NCBI GenBank assembly: GCA_963930775.1
Contig: OZ005704.1
Coordinates: 4,526,001 to 4,590,000, forward strand
Origin: Cliona cf. orientalis
Taxonomy: Eukaryota; Porifera; Demospongiae; Clionaida; Clionaidae
Direction: 5' to 3'
Length of the DNA stretch: 64,000 bases
Shown: piece after piece, positions 30,901-45,900 of the stretch
Numbering within the stretch: position 1 is the first letter of the stretch
Layout: every line of letters begins with the position of its first letter
Notes under the pieces: generated by a model
Database searches by the model: none
What the model saw: the letters and a program-made list of their open reading frames with translations, nothing else
Told to the model about the DNA's origin: nothing
Program-made: the position numbers and the translations under genes

Positions 30901-33900
30901 ATGTTTCAAGTAGGATGCCACCTGTATACCAACAAGCGTCAACTAATGTAACTGTATTAGTTTCTGATGTGAATGATAATGCTCCTGTCTTTACAAACTT
31001 TCCGTCAAACCTGACCCATCCGGAGAATAGATCATCAGAAGAATTCCTTTATCAGATAATAGCTACTGATGCAGATGCTGGTATCAATCAGCAGCTACAA
31101 TTTTCAATTCTTTATTCATCTGGTAATGGATTTCGAATTAACAGTTCAAGTGGAGAAATTTATGTAGCAGCAAGTCTTGACAGGGAAGAACAGGAAAACT
31201 ACTCTATCACTATCTTTGTCCACGATCTGGGCACTCCACAGCTTAATGCTACAGAGACAGTCATGGTGTCCCTCACTGACATCAATGACAATGCTCCCAT
31301 TCTTTCATTGAACACCAATGTAACAACAGCATTTGGAGGCCGATTTCTAACTGACGCAGCTGGCATGGGATCTGTTGTAGCAAATGTGTCTGCGGTGGAC
31401 ATTGATTTGGGTAGTAACGCTAATGTGATATTTCAGATTGCTCCAACATTTCCTTTTAGCATTCAAGTGAGTGGTGTAGAGTACCCGTACACATTTGGTG
31501 AGGTGATTGTTAACACTTCCATGCTTGCAGTCGGCATATACAACATCACCGTCAGTGCACTAAATCAAGGTCTGAGTCCACAGCAATCTTCACTGCCACT
31601 AACCATTGAAATTTTCCCTGCTTTCATATCTTTTTCCCAATCGGTCTATGAATTTTCACTTGTTGAAAACTCCTCTCAGAATACAACAGTTGGTAGAGTA
31701 GCTGTTGAACAGGTATCTCCAACTCCAGATCAATTTGTATACACTATTACTGGCGGCAATGAGTTAGGATTCTTTGAACTGGACCAGAAGAGTGGTGTAA
31801 TAAATGTTTTACAAATAGTTGACAGAGAAGAAACTCCTCTATTCAACTTAACTATTACTGCTAGTCTTCCTTCAGCACCTTCTCTTGAACAAGCTGTTGC
31901 TACTGTAATAATCAACATTGATGACATCAATGATAATACACCCGTCTTCGATAATGCATCATACACAATGGTATTTCTTACAACTGACATTAGAATGTCA
32001 GTGAGGCTGTTGCAAGTGAATGTAACTGATGCAGACCTTGGCTCAAATGCTATCCTATCACTATCTCTTCAAGTTTTATCTCCACAAGTATATTATGATG
32101 ACGTATTCTACATCACTAGAGATGGTAGCATATTTACAAATGCTTCTTCCTTAAATGCATCAACATATCGGCTGAATGTTACTGCTGAGGATATGGGAAT
32201 TCCTTCCCAGATATCTAGTGCTCCCGTGACAATCATAGTGCAGCATCCTGTTCCCAATATTATTGAGTTCAATGAACTATCTGGGTATGTATTCAGAGTT
32301 AGTGAAAACTTCACTTCAGAAGATATTATTGGGAGAGTGATTTTGCAAGCTTATTCGGATTATGTTGAAGAGAATGTGAGATTCTTTACTGATAATTCTG
32401 ATTTCCACATAATTCCAACCACAGGAGAAATCCAGTCGTTAATTACATTTGATTATGAAGCAAGGCAGCAGTACGAGTTTCAAGTATCAGCAGTCTTAAA
32501 TATTACTCAGAGGGTACCCCCTATATACATAGTGAATTACACTGATGTGATAGTAGAAATTTCTGATTTGAACGATAACTCTCCAATGTTTACCAATTTG
32601 CCAATGAACATCTCCATACTTGAGAACAGAACATCCCAGGAATTTGTGTTTGGAGTACGTGCTACTGATGCAGACTCTGGCACTAATCAACAACTGCAGT
32701 TTGCTATTCTCAATGATGATCTGGATAACAAGTTTCAAATTTCTGAATCTAGTGGTGATGTCTATGCTGCATCAAGCTTAGATAGGGAAGTTGTAGACAA
32801 CTACTCACTGGTGATCCATGTACGGGATTTGGGAACACCAAGCTTACATACTTCTGGTATACTGAACATTATCCTCAATGATATTAATGATAATGCTCCA
32901 ATCCTAACCGTCCATGTTGGTGATCTTGTTAGTAACAGTGAAGTAACTATTACAATCAATGCTGGTGTTGGCAGTGGAATGGTGATAGCTAACTTAAGTG
33001 TTTATGATGATGATCAAGGAAGCAATGCTGAAATTGACTTCATAATTGACACTGTGGTACCATTCATTGCTAAAGTAAGTGAAACTGAGGAAGGCTGGAC
33101 ACTTGGAGAGATTTCAGTTGCTAATACCACCATCACCTCTGGAGTGTACTCATTTTATCTCACTGCAAGAGATAGAGGAGACCCATCTTTATCTTCAACT
33201 GCTGTGGCAGTGATAATTACAGCTTTACCAGGCTCAATTTCATTTCCTTCAACTGGGTTCAACTTTACTGTCCCTGAAAATGCATTAATAAACACTTTGG
33301 TTGGCATTGTATCTGTGGAAAATGTCACTCAAGCTCTGGATGGTCTAGTGTACAGTATTGCTAGAGGAAATGAAGATGATTTATTGGCAATCAATCCATC
33401 TAATGGAATAATATCTACTAAACAATTAGTTGACAGAGAAACACACTCTGAACTTAATTTGACAGTTACTGTATTTTTGCCACGGCAGCCCTCTTTAGGC
33501 AATGCTAATGTCTCTGTTCTTGTGTTTATTGAGGATATTAATGACAATACTCCAATGTTTAGTCAGCTGACATATTTTCAAGAGATTTTGATCGATGATG
33601 TTTCAACAAATGAGGCATTGTTTCAAGTAATAGCGAATGATATTGACTCTGGTTCAAATGGTCAGGTTGTATACTCAGTGGAACTGAACTCACCAAAGTA
33701 TCTGGATAATCCATTTGCAATTACACCTAATGGAAGTATATATACAACAATACCTTTGAATGCTTCAACTTACATTTTGAATATTAGTGCACATGATATG
33801 GGTATTCCCAGATTGCATTCATATTCATATGTGTCCATCGAAGTTCAATTGCCTATTCCAGATTATCTGAATTTTACACAACCAAATGGTTATGTGTATG

Positions 33901-36900
33901 AAGTAAGGGAAAACAATCCTTCAGGATTAATCATTGGACAAGTCTCGCTTAACATGGTACCCGATCACGTTCAAGAGTATGTTGTTTTCTCAGGAGACAC
34001 ACAGGATTTTGTAGTTTTCCCAACAACTGGAGAGATACAAACACTATCAATTTTTGATTATGAACAACAGCAGAGATACAGCTTTGAGGTTTCTTTCAGA
34101 GTGAAAATACCAACCAGGGATCCGTCTGTAGACGTACAAGCATCAGTTAATGTTACTGTGCTAATAGTGGATGAGAATGACAATTCACCTGAGATTTTAA
34201 ACCTTCCATTTAACTTATCCATTCCTGAGAACCAATCTGCTGAACAAGCTTTCTACCATGTAATGGCTAGAGATAGGGATTCTGGACAAAATCAACAACT
34301 TGAATATCACATTCTGAGCCGTGACCTGCAGGGAGTATTCAGAATCAATATCTCTACTGGAGAGCTGTTTATTATTGATTCTTTGGATAGAGAACAACAG
34401 GACAAGTATGAGATAATTATTCAAGTTAATGATTTAGGTGATCCAACAAGAAGTACAACAGAGATGCTAACAATTGAGTTAATTGATGTGAATGATAATT
34501 ATCCTGAGTTTAGTGAAAAAAGCTACTCCCTACAAATCATAAGCACTAACATATCAGCTAATACGAGTCTCATGAAGCTATTAGTGACCGATAGTGATAA
34601 AGGTATGAATGCACAGATACAGTATACTATAGTTCCTGGTAACAACTCAGATTCATTTACTATCACTGATGATGAAGGTATCATCAGTATGACACAAATT
34701 TTGAGTGCTGGAGTATACACCTTAAATATCAGTGTTCAAGACATGGGAAACCCTGTTCTTCAGTCCTTCACTACTGTTATCATCATAGTTCAACCACCAG
34801 TTCCAAAAGAGTTACTATTTACACAATCAGCTGGTTACATTTACAGCGTCAGTGAAAACATCCCGTCTGGAATGTATATCGGTCAAGTGATTCTCGAGCA
34901 AGTACCAGAATATGTAAATGACTTTATCAGCTATTCCACTGAGAGCTCAGACTTCTTTGTCAGTAGCACTACTGGAGTCGTCACCACCCTGAATTCCTTT
35001 AATCGCGAAGAAAGAGAGAGCTACACATTTACTATTCGTGCTAGGATGCACATCACTAACGAGGTGATAGTTCTACCACCGGCTGACGTTAGCACAAATG
35101 TTAATGTCACGGTCTACATTACTGACGTGAATGATAACCATCCAACCTTTGTGGACGTCTTACCTGAGGAATTGAGAGTAGTAGAGAACCTAGCCTTTGA
35201 GCAGATGCTGCATCGCTTCAACGCCAGTGATGCTGACTCTGGAATAAACAAGGAGCTAGAATTTTCCATCCTCAACCAGGACGTGGCTGACCGATTTCGC
35301 TTGAACTCGTTAACTGGAGTACTGTATGCAGCTGCAAGTCTTGACAGGGAGCAGCAGGCTAGCTACTCTCTTGTGATTCGTGTGAATGACATGGGCTCTC
35401 CAAGCTTGTTTGATGATCGAGCAGTTGAGGTTGTCGTCGAGGATGTTAATGACAATGCACCTGTGGTTTCGGTTAATGTGTATGGTGTGGAGGTCAGCAA
35501 TACAACAGTTATCTTTATCGAGGAAAATTCACCAGTTGGAACGATTGTGGCTAACATCTCTGCAATGGACTATGACGCTGGGAACAATTCTGAAGTACAG
35601 CTATCTCTTTCTGGCAATGACTCGGATCTCTTTGATATTCAGCTTACGAACGAACGTCAGGGTAATGTATCTGGAGCAATCATTGTGGCAGACAGTACTG
35701 GAATAGTACCTGGTCTGTATATATTGCACATAATAGCTGAGGACAGTGGACTACGGCCACTAAGCTCTAGCGTAGAAATCATGGTGAGAGTAGAGCATGC
35801 CCTGCCTGGGTCTATATCGTTTCCTCCTGGAGGCTATGAACTGAATGTCACTGAAAACTCCCCAATAGGCTCTTCCGTTGGTTCTGTTTCTGTGGAGCAA
35901 CTGACACCTGCTCTTGATGGCCTAGTTGTGTATCAGATTGTGGATGGAATCTATTTTTCTATTGACAGTTCTACTGGTGCCATCACCACTCAAACCGTTT
36001 TGGACAGGGAAGCGCAGTCCGAGTTTAATATCACCGTCACTGCCCTTTCGTTCATGGAGCCCTCTCTTATTCCTGTCGAAACTTCAGTGCTCATCAGGGT
36101 GGAGGACGTAAACGACAATGCTCCAGTATTCAACCAAGACTCATATTCTGTAGTAATTCCAGTTGCTAATGTGTCAGCTAACGCTAGTGTCCTGCAGCTG
36201 TCCGCAGTGGACGCAGACTCGGGTTCTAATGGCCAGTATTTTTACACAGTAAAAGATACCCTGCCAAGCAATTACTCGGGTGTCTTCACCATCTCGGAGT
36301 TCGAGGAGGGAGCAATTATTGCCAGTAGAAATGTTAGTGCCGGAAGATACGTCTTAACAATCAGAGCCCGAGACTTTGGGAGCCCCGTGCTTGAGTCCTT
36401 TACTACAGTTGTCATCGTAGTACAATTGCCTGTTCCAGAGCTGATACAGTTTACCCAGTCAGCTGGTTACATTTATAACGTCAGTGAAAATATCCCGTCT
36501 GGAATGTATATCGGTCAAGTGATTCTCGAGCAAGTACCAGAATATGTAAATGACTTTATCAGCTATTCCACTGAGAGCTCAGACTTCTTTGTCAGTAGCA
36601 CTACTGGAGTCGTCACCACCCTGAATTCCTTTAATCGCGAAGAAAGAGAGAGCTACACATTTACTATTCGTGCTAGGGTGCACATCACTAACGAGGTGAT
36701 AGTTCTACCACCGGCTGACGTTAGCACAAATGTTAATGTCACGGTCTACATTACTGACGTGAATGATAACCATCCAACCTTTGTGGACGTCTTACCTGAG
36801 GAATTGAGAGTAGTAGAGAACCTAGCCTTTGAGCAGATGCTGCATCGCTTCAACGCCAGTGATGCTGACTCTGGAATAAACAAGGAGCTAGAATTTTCCA

Positions 36901-39900
36901 TCCTCAACCAGGACGTGGCTGACCGATTTCGCTTGAACTCGTTAACTGGAGTACTGTATGCAGCTGCAAGTCTTGACAGGGAGCAGCAGGCTAGCTACTC
37001 TCTTGTGATTCGTGTGAATGACATGGGCTCTCCAAGCTTGTTTGATGATCGAGCAGTTGAGGTTGTCGTCGAGGATGTTAATGACAATGCACCTGTGGTT
37101 TCGGTTAATGTGTATGGTGTGGAGGTCAGCAATACAACAGTTATCTTTATCGAGGAAAATTCACCAGTTGGAACGATTGTGGCTAACATCTCTGCAATGG
37201 ACTATGACGCTGGGAACAATTCTGAAGTACAGCTATCTCTTTCTGGCAATGATTCGGATCTCTTTGATATTCAGCTTACGAACGAACGTCAGGGTAATGT
37301 ATCTGGAGCAATCATTGTGGCAGACAGTACTGGAATAGTACCTGGTCTGTATATATTGCACATAATAGCTGAGGACAGTGGACTACGGCCACTAAGCTCT
37401 AGCGTAGAAATCATGGTGAGAGTAGAGCATGCCCTGCCTGGGTCTATATCGTTTCCTCCTGGAGGCTATGAACTGAATGTCACTGAAAACTCCCCAATAG
37501 GCTCTTCCGTTGGTTCTGTTTCTGTGGAGCAACTGACACCTGCTCTTGATGGCCTAGTTGTGTATCAGATTGTGGATGGAATCTCTTTTTCTATTGACAG
37601 TTCTACTGGTGCCATCACCACTCGAACCGTTTTGGACAGGGAAGCGCAGTCCGAGTTCAACATCACCGTCACTGCCCTTTCGTTCATGGAGCCCTCTCTT
37701 ATTCCTGTCGAAACTTCAGTGCTCATCAGGGTGGAGGACGTAAACGACAATGCTCCAGTATTCAACCAAGACTCATATTCTGTAGTAATTCCAATTGCTA
37801 ATGTGTCAGCTAACGCTAGTGTCTTGCAGCTGTCCGCAGTGGACGCAGACTCGGGTTCTAATGGCCAGTTTTTTTATACAGTAGAAGATATCTTGCCAAG
37901 CAATTACTCGGGTGTCTTCACCATCTCGGAGTTCGAGGAGGGAGCAATTATTGCCAGTAGAAATATTAGTGCCGGAAGATACGTCTTAACAATCAGAGCC
38001 CGAGACTTTGGGAGCCCCGTGCTTGAGTCCTTTACTACAGTTGTCATCGTAGTACAATTGCCTGTGCCAGAGCTGATACAGTTTACCCAGTCAGCTGGTT
38101 ACATTTATAACGTCAGTGAAAACATCCCGTCTGGAATGTATATCGGTCAAGTGATTCTCGAGCAAGTACCAGAATATGTAAATGACTTTATCAGCTATTC
38201 CACTGAGAGCTCAGACTTCTTTGTCAGTAGCACTACTGGAGTCGTCACCACCCTGAATTCCTTTAATCGCGAAGAAAGAGAGAGCTATACATTTGCTATT
38301 CGTGCTAGGATGCACATCACTAACGAGGTGATAGTTCTACCACCGGCTGACGTTAGCACAAATGTTAATGTCACGGTCTACATTACTGACGTGAATGATA
38401 ACCATCCAACCTTTGTGGACGTCTTACCTGAGGAATTGAGAGTAGTAGAGAACCTAGCCTTTGAGCAGATGCTGCATCGCTTCAACGCCAGTGATGCTGA
38501 CTCTGGAATAAACAAGGAGCTAGAATTTTCCATCCTCAACCAGGACGTGGCTGACCGATTTCGCTTGAACTCGTTAACTGGAGTACTGTATGCAGCTGCA
38601 AGTCTTGACAGGGAGCAGCAGGCTAGCTACTCTCTTGTGATTCGTGTGAATGACATGGGCTCTCCAAGCTTGTTTGATGATCGAGCAGTTGAGGTTGTCG
38701 TCGAGGATGTTAATGACAATGCACCTGTGGTTTCGGTTAATGTGTATGGTGTGGAGGTCAGCAATACAACAGTTATCTTTATCGAGGAAAATTCACCAGT
38801 TGGAACGATTGTGGCTAACATCTCTGCAATGGACTATGACGCTGGGAACAATTCTGAAGTACAGCTATCTCTTTCTGGCAATGACTCGGATCTCTTTGAT
38901 ATTCAGCTTACGAACGAACGTCAGGGTAATGTATCTGGAGCAATCATTGTGGCAGACAGTACTGGAATAGTACCTGGTCTGTATATATTGCACATAATAG
39001 CTGAGGACAGTGGACTACGGCCACTAAGCTCTAGCGTAGAAATCATGGTGAGAGTAGAGCATGCCCTGCCTGGGTCTATATCGTTTCCTCCTGGGGGCTA
39101 TGAACTGAATGTCACTGAAAACTCCCCAATAGGCTCTTCCGTTGGTTCTGTTTCTGTGGAGCAACTGACACCTGCTCTTGATGGCCTAGTTGTGTATCAG
39201 ATTGTGGATGGAATCTCTTTTTCTATTGACAGTTCTACTGGTGCCATCACCACTCGAACCGTTTTGGACAGGGAAGCGCAGTCCGAGTTCAACATCACCG
39301 TCACTGCCCTTTCGTTCATGGAGCCCTCTCTTATTCCTGTCGAAACTTCAGTGCTCATCAGGGTGGAGGACGTAAACGACAATGCTCCAGTATTCAACCA
39401 AGACTCATATTCTGTAGTAATTCCAGTTGCTAATGTGTCAGCTAACGCTAGTGTCCTGCAGCTGTCCGCAGTGGACGCAGACTCGGGTTCTAATGGCCAG
39501 TTTTTTTACACAGTAGAAGATACCTTGCCAAGCAATTACTCGGGTGTCTTCACCATCTCGGAGTTCGAGGAGGGAGCAATTATTGCCAGTAGAAATGTTA
39601 GTGCCGGAAGATACGTCTTAACAATCAGAGCCCGAGACCTTGGGAGCCCTGTGCTTGAGTCCTTTACTACAGTTGTCATCGTAGTACAATTGCCTGTGCC
39701 GGAGCTGATACAGTTTACCCAGTCAGCTGGTTACATTTACAATGTCAGTGAAAACATCCCGTCTGGAATGTTTATCGGTCAAGTGATTCTCGAGCAAGTA
39801 CCAGAATATGTAAATGACTTTATCAGCTATTCCACTGAGAGCTCAGACTTCTTTGTCAGTAGCACTACTGGAGACGTCACCACCCTGAATTCCTTTAATC

Positions 39901-42900
39901 ACGAAGAAAGAGAGAGCTACACATTTACTATTCGTGCTAGGATGCACATCACTAACGAGGTGATAGTTCTACCACCGGCTGACGTTAGCACAAATGTTAA
40001 TGTCACGGTCTACATTACTGACGTGAATGATAACCATCCAACCTTTGTGGACGTCTTACCTGAGGAATTGAGAGTAGTAGAGAACCTAGCCTTTGAGCAG
40101 ATGCTGCATCGCTTCAACGCCAGTGATGCTGACTCCGGAATAAACAAGGAGCTAGAATTTTCCATCCTCAACCAGGACGTGGCTGACCGATTTCGCTTGA
40201 ACTCGTTAACTGGAGTACTGTATGCAGCTGCAAGTCTTGACAGGGAGCAGCAGGCTAGCTACTCTCTTGTGATTCGTGTGAATGACATGGGCTCTCCAAG
40301 CTTGTTTGATGATCGAGCAGTTGAGGTTGTCGTCGAGGATGTTAATGACAATGCACCTGTGGTTTCGGTTAATGTGTATGGTGTGGAGGTCAGCAATACA
40401 ACAGTTATCTTTATCGAGGAAAATTCACCAGTTGGAACGATTGTGGCTAACATCTCTGCAATGGACTATGACGCTGGGAACAATTCTGAAGTACAGCTAT
40501 CTCTTTCTGGCAATGACTCGGATCTCTTTGATATTCAGCTTACGAACGAACGTCAGGGTAATGTATCTGGAGCAATCATTGTGGCAGACAGTACTGGAAT
40601 AGTACCTGGTCTGTATATATTGCACATAATAGCTGAAGACAGTGGACTACGGCCACTAAGCTCTAGCGTAGAAATCATGGTGAGAGTAGAGCATGCCCTG
40701 CCTGGGTCTATATCGTTTCCTCCTGGGGGCTATGAACTGAATGTCACTGAAAACTCCCCAATAGGCTCTTCCGTTGGTTCTGTTTCTGTGGAGCAACTGA
40801 CACCTGCTCTTGATGGACTAGTTGTGTATCAGATTGTGGATGGAATCTATTTTTCTATTGACAGTTCTACTGGTGCCATCACCACTCGAACCGTTTTGGA
40901 CAGGGAAGCGCAGTCCGAGTTCAACATCACCGTCACTGCCCTTTCGTTCATGGAGCCCTCTCTTATTCCTGTCGAAACTTCAGTGCTCATCAGGGTGGAG
41001 GACGTAAACGACAATGCTCCAGTATTCAACCAAGACTCATATTCTGTAATAATTCCAGTTGCTCATTTGTCAGCTAATGCTAGTGTCCTGCAGCTGTCCG
41101 CAGTGGACGCAGACTCGGGTTCTAATGGCCAGTTTTTTTACACAGTAGAAGATACCCTGCCAAGCAATTACTCGGGTGTCTTCACCATCTCGGAGTTTGA
41201 GGAGGGAGCAATTATTGCCAGTAGAAATGTTAGTGCCGGAAGATACGTCTTAACAATCAGAGCCCGAGACCTTGGGAGCCCCGTGCTTGAGTCCTTTACT
41301 ACAGTAGTCATCGTAGTACAATTGCCTGTGCCGGAGCTGATACAGTTTACCCAGTCAGCTGGTTACATTTACAACGTCAGTGAAAACATTCCGTCTGGAA
41401 TGTATATCGGTCAAGTGATTCTCGAGCAAGTACCAGAATATGTAAATGACTTTATCAGCTATTCCACTGAGAGCTCAGACTTCTTTGTCAGTAGCACTAC
41501 TGGAGACGTCACCACCCTGAATTCCTTTAATCGCGAAGAAAGAGAGAGCTACACATTTACTATTCGTGCTAGGATGCACATCACTAACGAGGTGATAGTT
41601 CTACCACCGGCTGACGTTAGCACAAATGTTAATGTCACGGTCTACATTACTGACGTGAATGATAACCATCCAACCTTTGTGGACGTCTTACCTGAGGAAT
41701 TGAGAGTAGTAGAGAACCTAGCCTTTGAGCAGATGCTGCATCGCTTCAACGCCAGTGATGCTGACTCTGGAATAAACAAGGAGCTAGAATTTTCCATCCT
41801 CAACCAGGACGTGGCTGACCGATTTCGCTTGAACTCGTTAACTGGAGTACTGTATGCAGCTGCAAGTCTTGACAGGGAGCAGCAGGCTAGCTACTCTCTT
41901 GTGATTCGTGTGAATGACATGGGCTCTCCAAGCTTGTTTGATGATCGAGCAGTTGAGGTTGTCGTCGAGGATGTTAATGACAATGCACCTGTGGTTTCGG
42001 TTAATGTGTATGGTGTGGAGGTCAGCAATACAACAGTTATCTTTATCGAGGAAAATTCACCAGTTAGAACGATTGTGGCTAACATCTCTGCAATGGACTA
42101 TGACGCTGGGAACAATTCTGAAGTACAGCTATCTCTTTCTGGCAATGACTTGGATCTCTTTGATATTCAGCTTACGAACGAACGTCAGGGTAATGTATCT
42201 GGAGCAATCATTGTGGCAGACAGTACTGGAATAGTACCTGGTCTGTATATATTGCACATAATAGCTGAGGACAGTGGACTACGGCCACTAAGCTCTAGCG
42301 TAGAAATCATGGTGAGAGTAGAGCATGCCCTGCCTGGGTCTATATCGTTTCCTCCTGGAGGCTATGAACTGAATGTCACTGAAAACTCCCCAATAGGCTC
42401 TTCCGTTGGTTCTGTTTCTGTGGAGCAACTGACACCTGCTCTTGATTGCCTAGTTGTGTATCAGATTGTGGATGGAATCTATTTTTCTATTGACAGTTCT
42501 ACTGGTGCCATCACCACTCGAACCGTTTTGGACAGGGAAGCGCAGTCCGAGTTCAACATCACCGTCACTGCCCTTTTGTTCATGGAGCCCTCTCTTATTC
42601 CTGTCGAAACTTCAGTGCTCATCAGGGTGGAGGACGTAAACGACAATGCTCCAGTATTCAACCAAGACTCATATTCTGTAGTAATTCCAATTGCTAATGT
42701 GACAGCTAACGCTAGTGTCCTGCAGCTGTCCGCAGTGGACGCAGACTCGGGTTCTAATGGCCAGTATTTTTACACAGTAGAAGATACCCTGCCAAGCAAT
42801 TACTCGGGTGTCTTCACCATCTCGGAGTTCGAGGAGGGAGCAATTATTGCCAGTAGAAATGTTAGTGCCGGAAGATACGTCTTAACAATCAGAGCCCGAG

Positions 42901-45900
42901 ACTTTGGGAGCCCCGTGCTTGAGTCCTTTACTACAGTTGTCATCGTAGTACAATTGCCTGTTCCAGAGCTGATACAGTTTACCCAGTCAGCTGGTTACAT
43001 TTATAACGTCAGTGAAAATATCCCGTCTGGAATGTATATCGGTCAAGTGATTCTCGAGCAAGTACCAGAATATGTAAATGACTTTATCAGCTATTCCACT
43101 GAGAGCTCAGACTTCTTTGTCAGTAGCACTACTGGAGACGTCACCACCCTGAATTCCTTTAATCGCGAAGAAAGAGAGAGCTACACATTTACTATTCGTG
43201 CTAGGATGCACATCACTAACGAGGTGATAGTTCTACCACCGGCTGACGTTAGCACAAATGTTAATGTCACGGTCTACATTACTGACGTGAATGATAACCA
43301 TCCAACCTTTGTGGACGTCTTACCTGAGGAATTGAGAGTAGTAGAGAACCTAGCCTTTGAGCAGATGCTGCATCGCTTCAACACCAGTGATGCTGACTCT
43401 GGAATAAACAAGGAGCTAGAATTTTCCATCCTCAACCAGGACGTGGCTGACCGATTTCGCTTGAACTCGTTAACTGGAGTACTGTATGCAGCTGCAAGTC
43501 TTGACAGGGAGCAGCAGGCTAGCTACTCTCTTGTGATTCGTGTGAATGACATGGGCTCTCCAAGCTTGTTTGATGATCGAGCAGTTGAGGTTGTCGTCGA
43601 GGATGTTAATGACAATGCACCTGTGGTTTCGGTTAGTGTGTATGGTGTGGAGGTCAGCAATACAACAGTTATCTTTATCGAGGAAAATTCACCAGTTGGA
43701 ACGATTGTGGCTAACATCTCTGCAATGGACTATGACGCTGGGAACAATTCTGAAGTACAGCTATCTCTTTCTGGCAATGACTCGGATCTCTTTGATATTC
43801 AGCTTACGAACGAACGTCAGGGTAATGTATCTGGAGCAATCATTGTGGCAGACAGTACTGGAATAGTACCTGGTCTGTATATATTGCACATAATAGCTGA
43901 GGACAGTGGACTACGGCCACTAAGCTCTAGCGTAGAAATCATGGTGAGAGTAGAGCATGCCCTGCCTGGGTCTATATCGTTTCCTCCTGGAGGCTATGAA
44001 CTGAATGTCACTGAAAACTCCCCAATAGGCTCTTCCGTTGGTTCTGTTTCTGTGGAGCAACTGACACCTGCTCTTGATGGCCTAGTTGTGTATCAGATTG
44101 TGGATGGAATCTATTTTTCTATTGACAGTTCTACTGGTGCCATCACCACTCGAACCGTTTTGGACAGGGAAGCGCAGTCCGAGTTCAACATCACCGTCAC
44201 TGCCCTTTCGTTCATGGAGCCCTCTCTTATTCCTTTCGAAACTTCAGTGCTCATCAGGGTGGAGGACGTAAACGACAATGCTCCAGTATTCAACCAAGAC
44301 TCATATTCTGTAGTAATTCCAATTGCTAATGTGTCAGCTAACGCTAGTGTCCTGCAGCTGTCCGCAGTGGACGCAGACTCGGGTTCTAATGGCCAGTTTT
44401 TTTACACAGTAGAAGATACCCTGCCAAGCAATTACTCGGGTGTCTTCACCATCTCGGAGTTCGAGGAGGGAGCAATTATTGCCAGTAGAAATGTTAGTGC
44501 CGGAAGGTACGTCTTAACAATCAGAGCCCGAGACTTTGGAAGTCCCGTGCTTGAGTCCTTTACTACAGTTGTCATCGTAGTACAATTGCCTGTGCCGGAG
44601 CTGATACAGTTTACCCAGTCAGCTGGTTACATTTACAACGTCAGTGAAAACATCCCGTCTGGAATGTATATCGGTCAAGTGATTCTCGAGCAAGTACCAG
44701 AATATGTAAATGACTTTATCAGCTATTTCACTGAGAGCTCAGACTTCTTTGTCAGTAGCACTACTGGAGTCGTCACCACCCTGAATTCCTTTAATCGCGA
44801 AGAAAGATTGAGCTACACATTTACTATTCGTGCTAGGATGCACATCACTAACGAGGTGATAGTTCTACCACCGGCTGACGTTAGCACAAATGTTAATGTC
44901 ACGGTCTACATTACTGACGTGAATGATAACCATCCAACCTTTGTGGACGTCTTACTTGAGGAATTGAGAGTAGTAGAGAACCTAGCCTTTGAGCAGATGC
45001 TGCATCGCTTCAACGCCAGTGATGCTGACTCTGGAATAAACAAGGAGCTAGAATTTTCCATCCTCAACCAGGACGTGGCTGACCGATTTCGCTTGAACTC
45101 GTTAACTGGAGTACTGTATGCAGCTGCAAGTCTTGACAGGGAGCAGCAGGCTAGCTACTCTCTTGTGATTCGTGTGAATGACATGGGCTCTCCAAGCTTG
45201 TTTGATGATCGAGCAGTTGAGGTTGTCGTCGAGGATGTTAATGACAATGCACCTGTGGTTTCGGTTAATGTGTATGGTGTGGAGGTCAGCAATACAACAG
45301 TTATCTTTATCGAGGAAAATTCACCAGTTGGAACGATTGTGGCTAACATCTCTGCAATGGACTATGACGCTGGGAACAATTCTGAAGTTCAGCTATCTCT
45401 TTCTGGCAATGACTCGGATCTCTTTGATATTCAGCTTACGAACGAACGTCAGGGTAATGTATCTGGAGCAATCATTGTGGCAGACAGTACTGGAATAGTA
45501 CCTGGTCTGTATATATTGCACATAATAGCTGAGGACAGTGGACTACGGCCACTAAGCTCTAGCGTAGAAATCATGGTGAGAGTAGAGCATGCCCTGCCTG
45601 GGTCTATATCGTTTCCTCCTGGGGGCTATGAACTGAATGTCACTGAAAACTCCCCAATAGGCTCTTCCGTTGGTTCTGTTTCTGTGGAGCAACTGACACC
45701 TGCTCTTGATGGCCTAGTTGTGTATCAGATTGTGGATGGAATCTATTTTTCTATTGACAGTTCTACTGGTGCCATCACCACTCGAACCGTTTTGGACAGG
45801 GAAGCGCAGTCCGAGTTCAACATCACCGTCACTGCCCTTTCGTTCATGGAGCCCTCTATTATTCCTGTCGAAACTTCAGTGCTCATCAGGGTGGAGGACG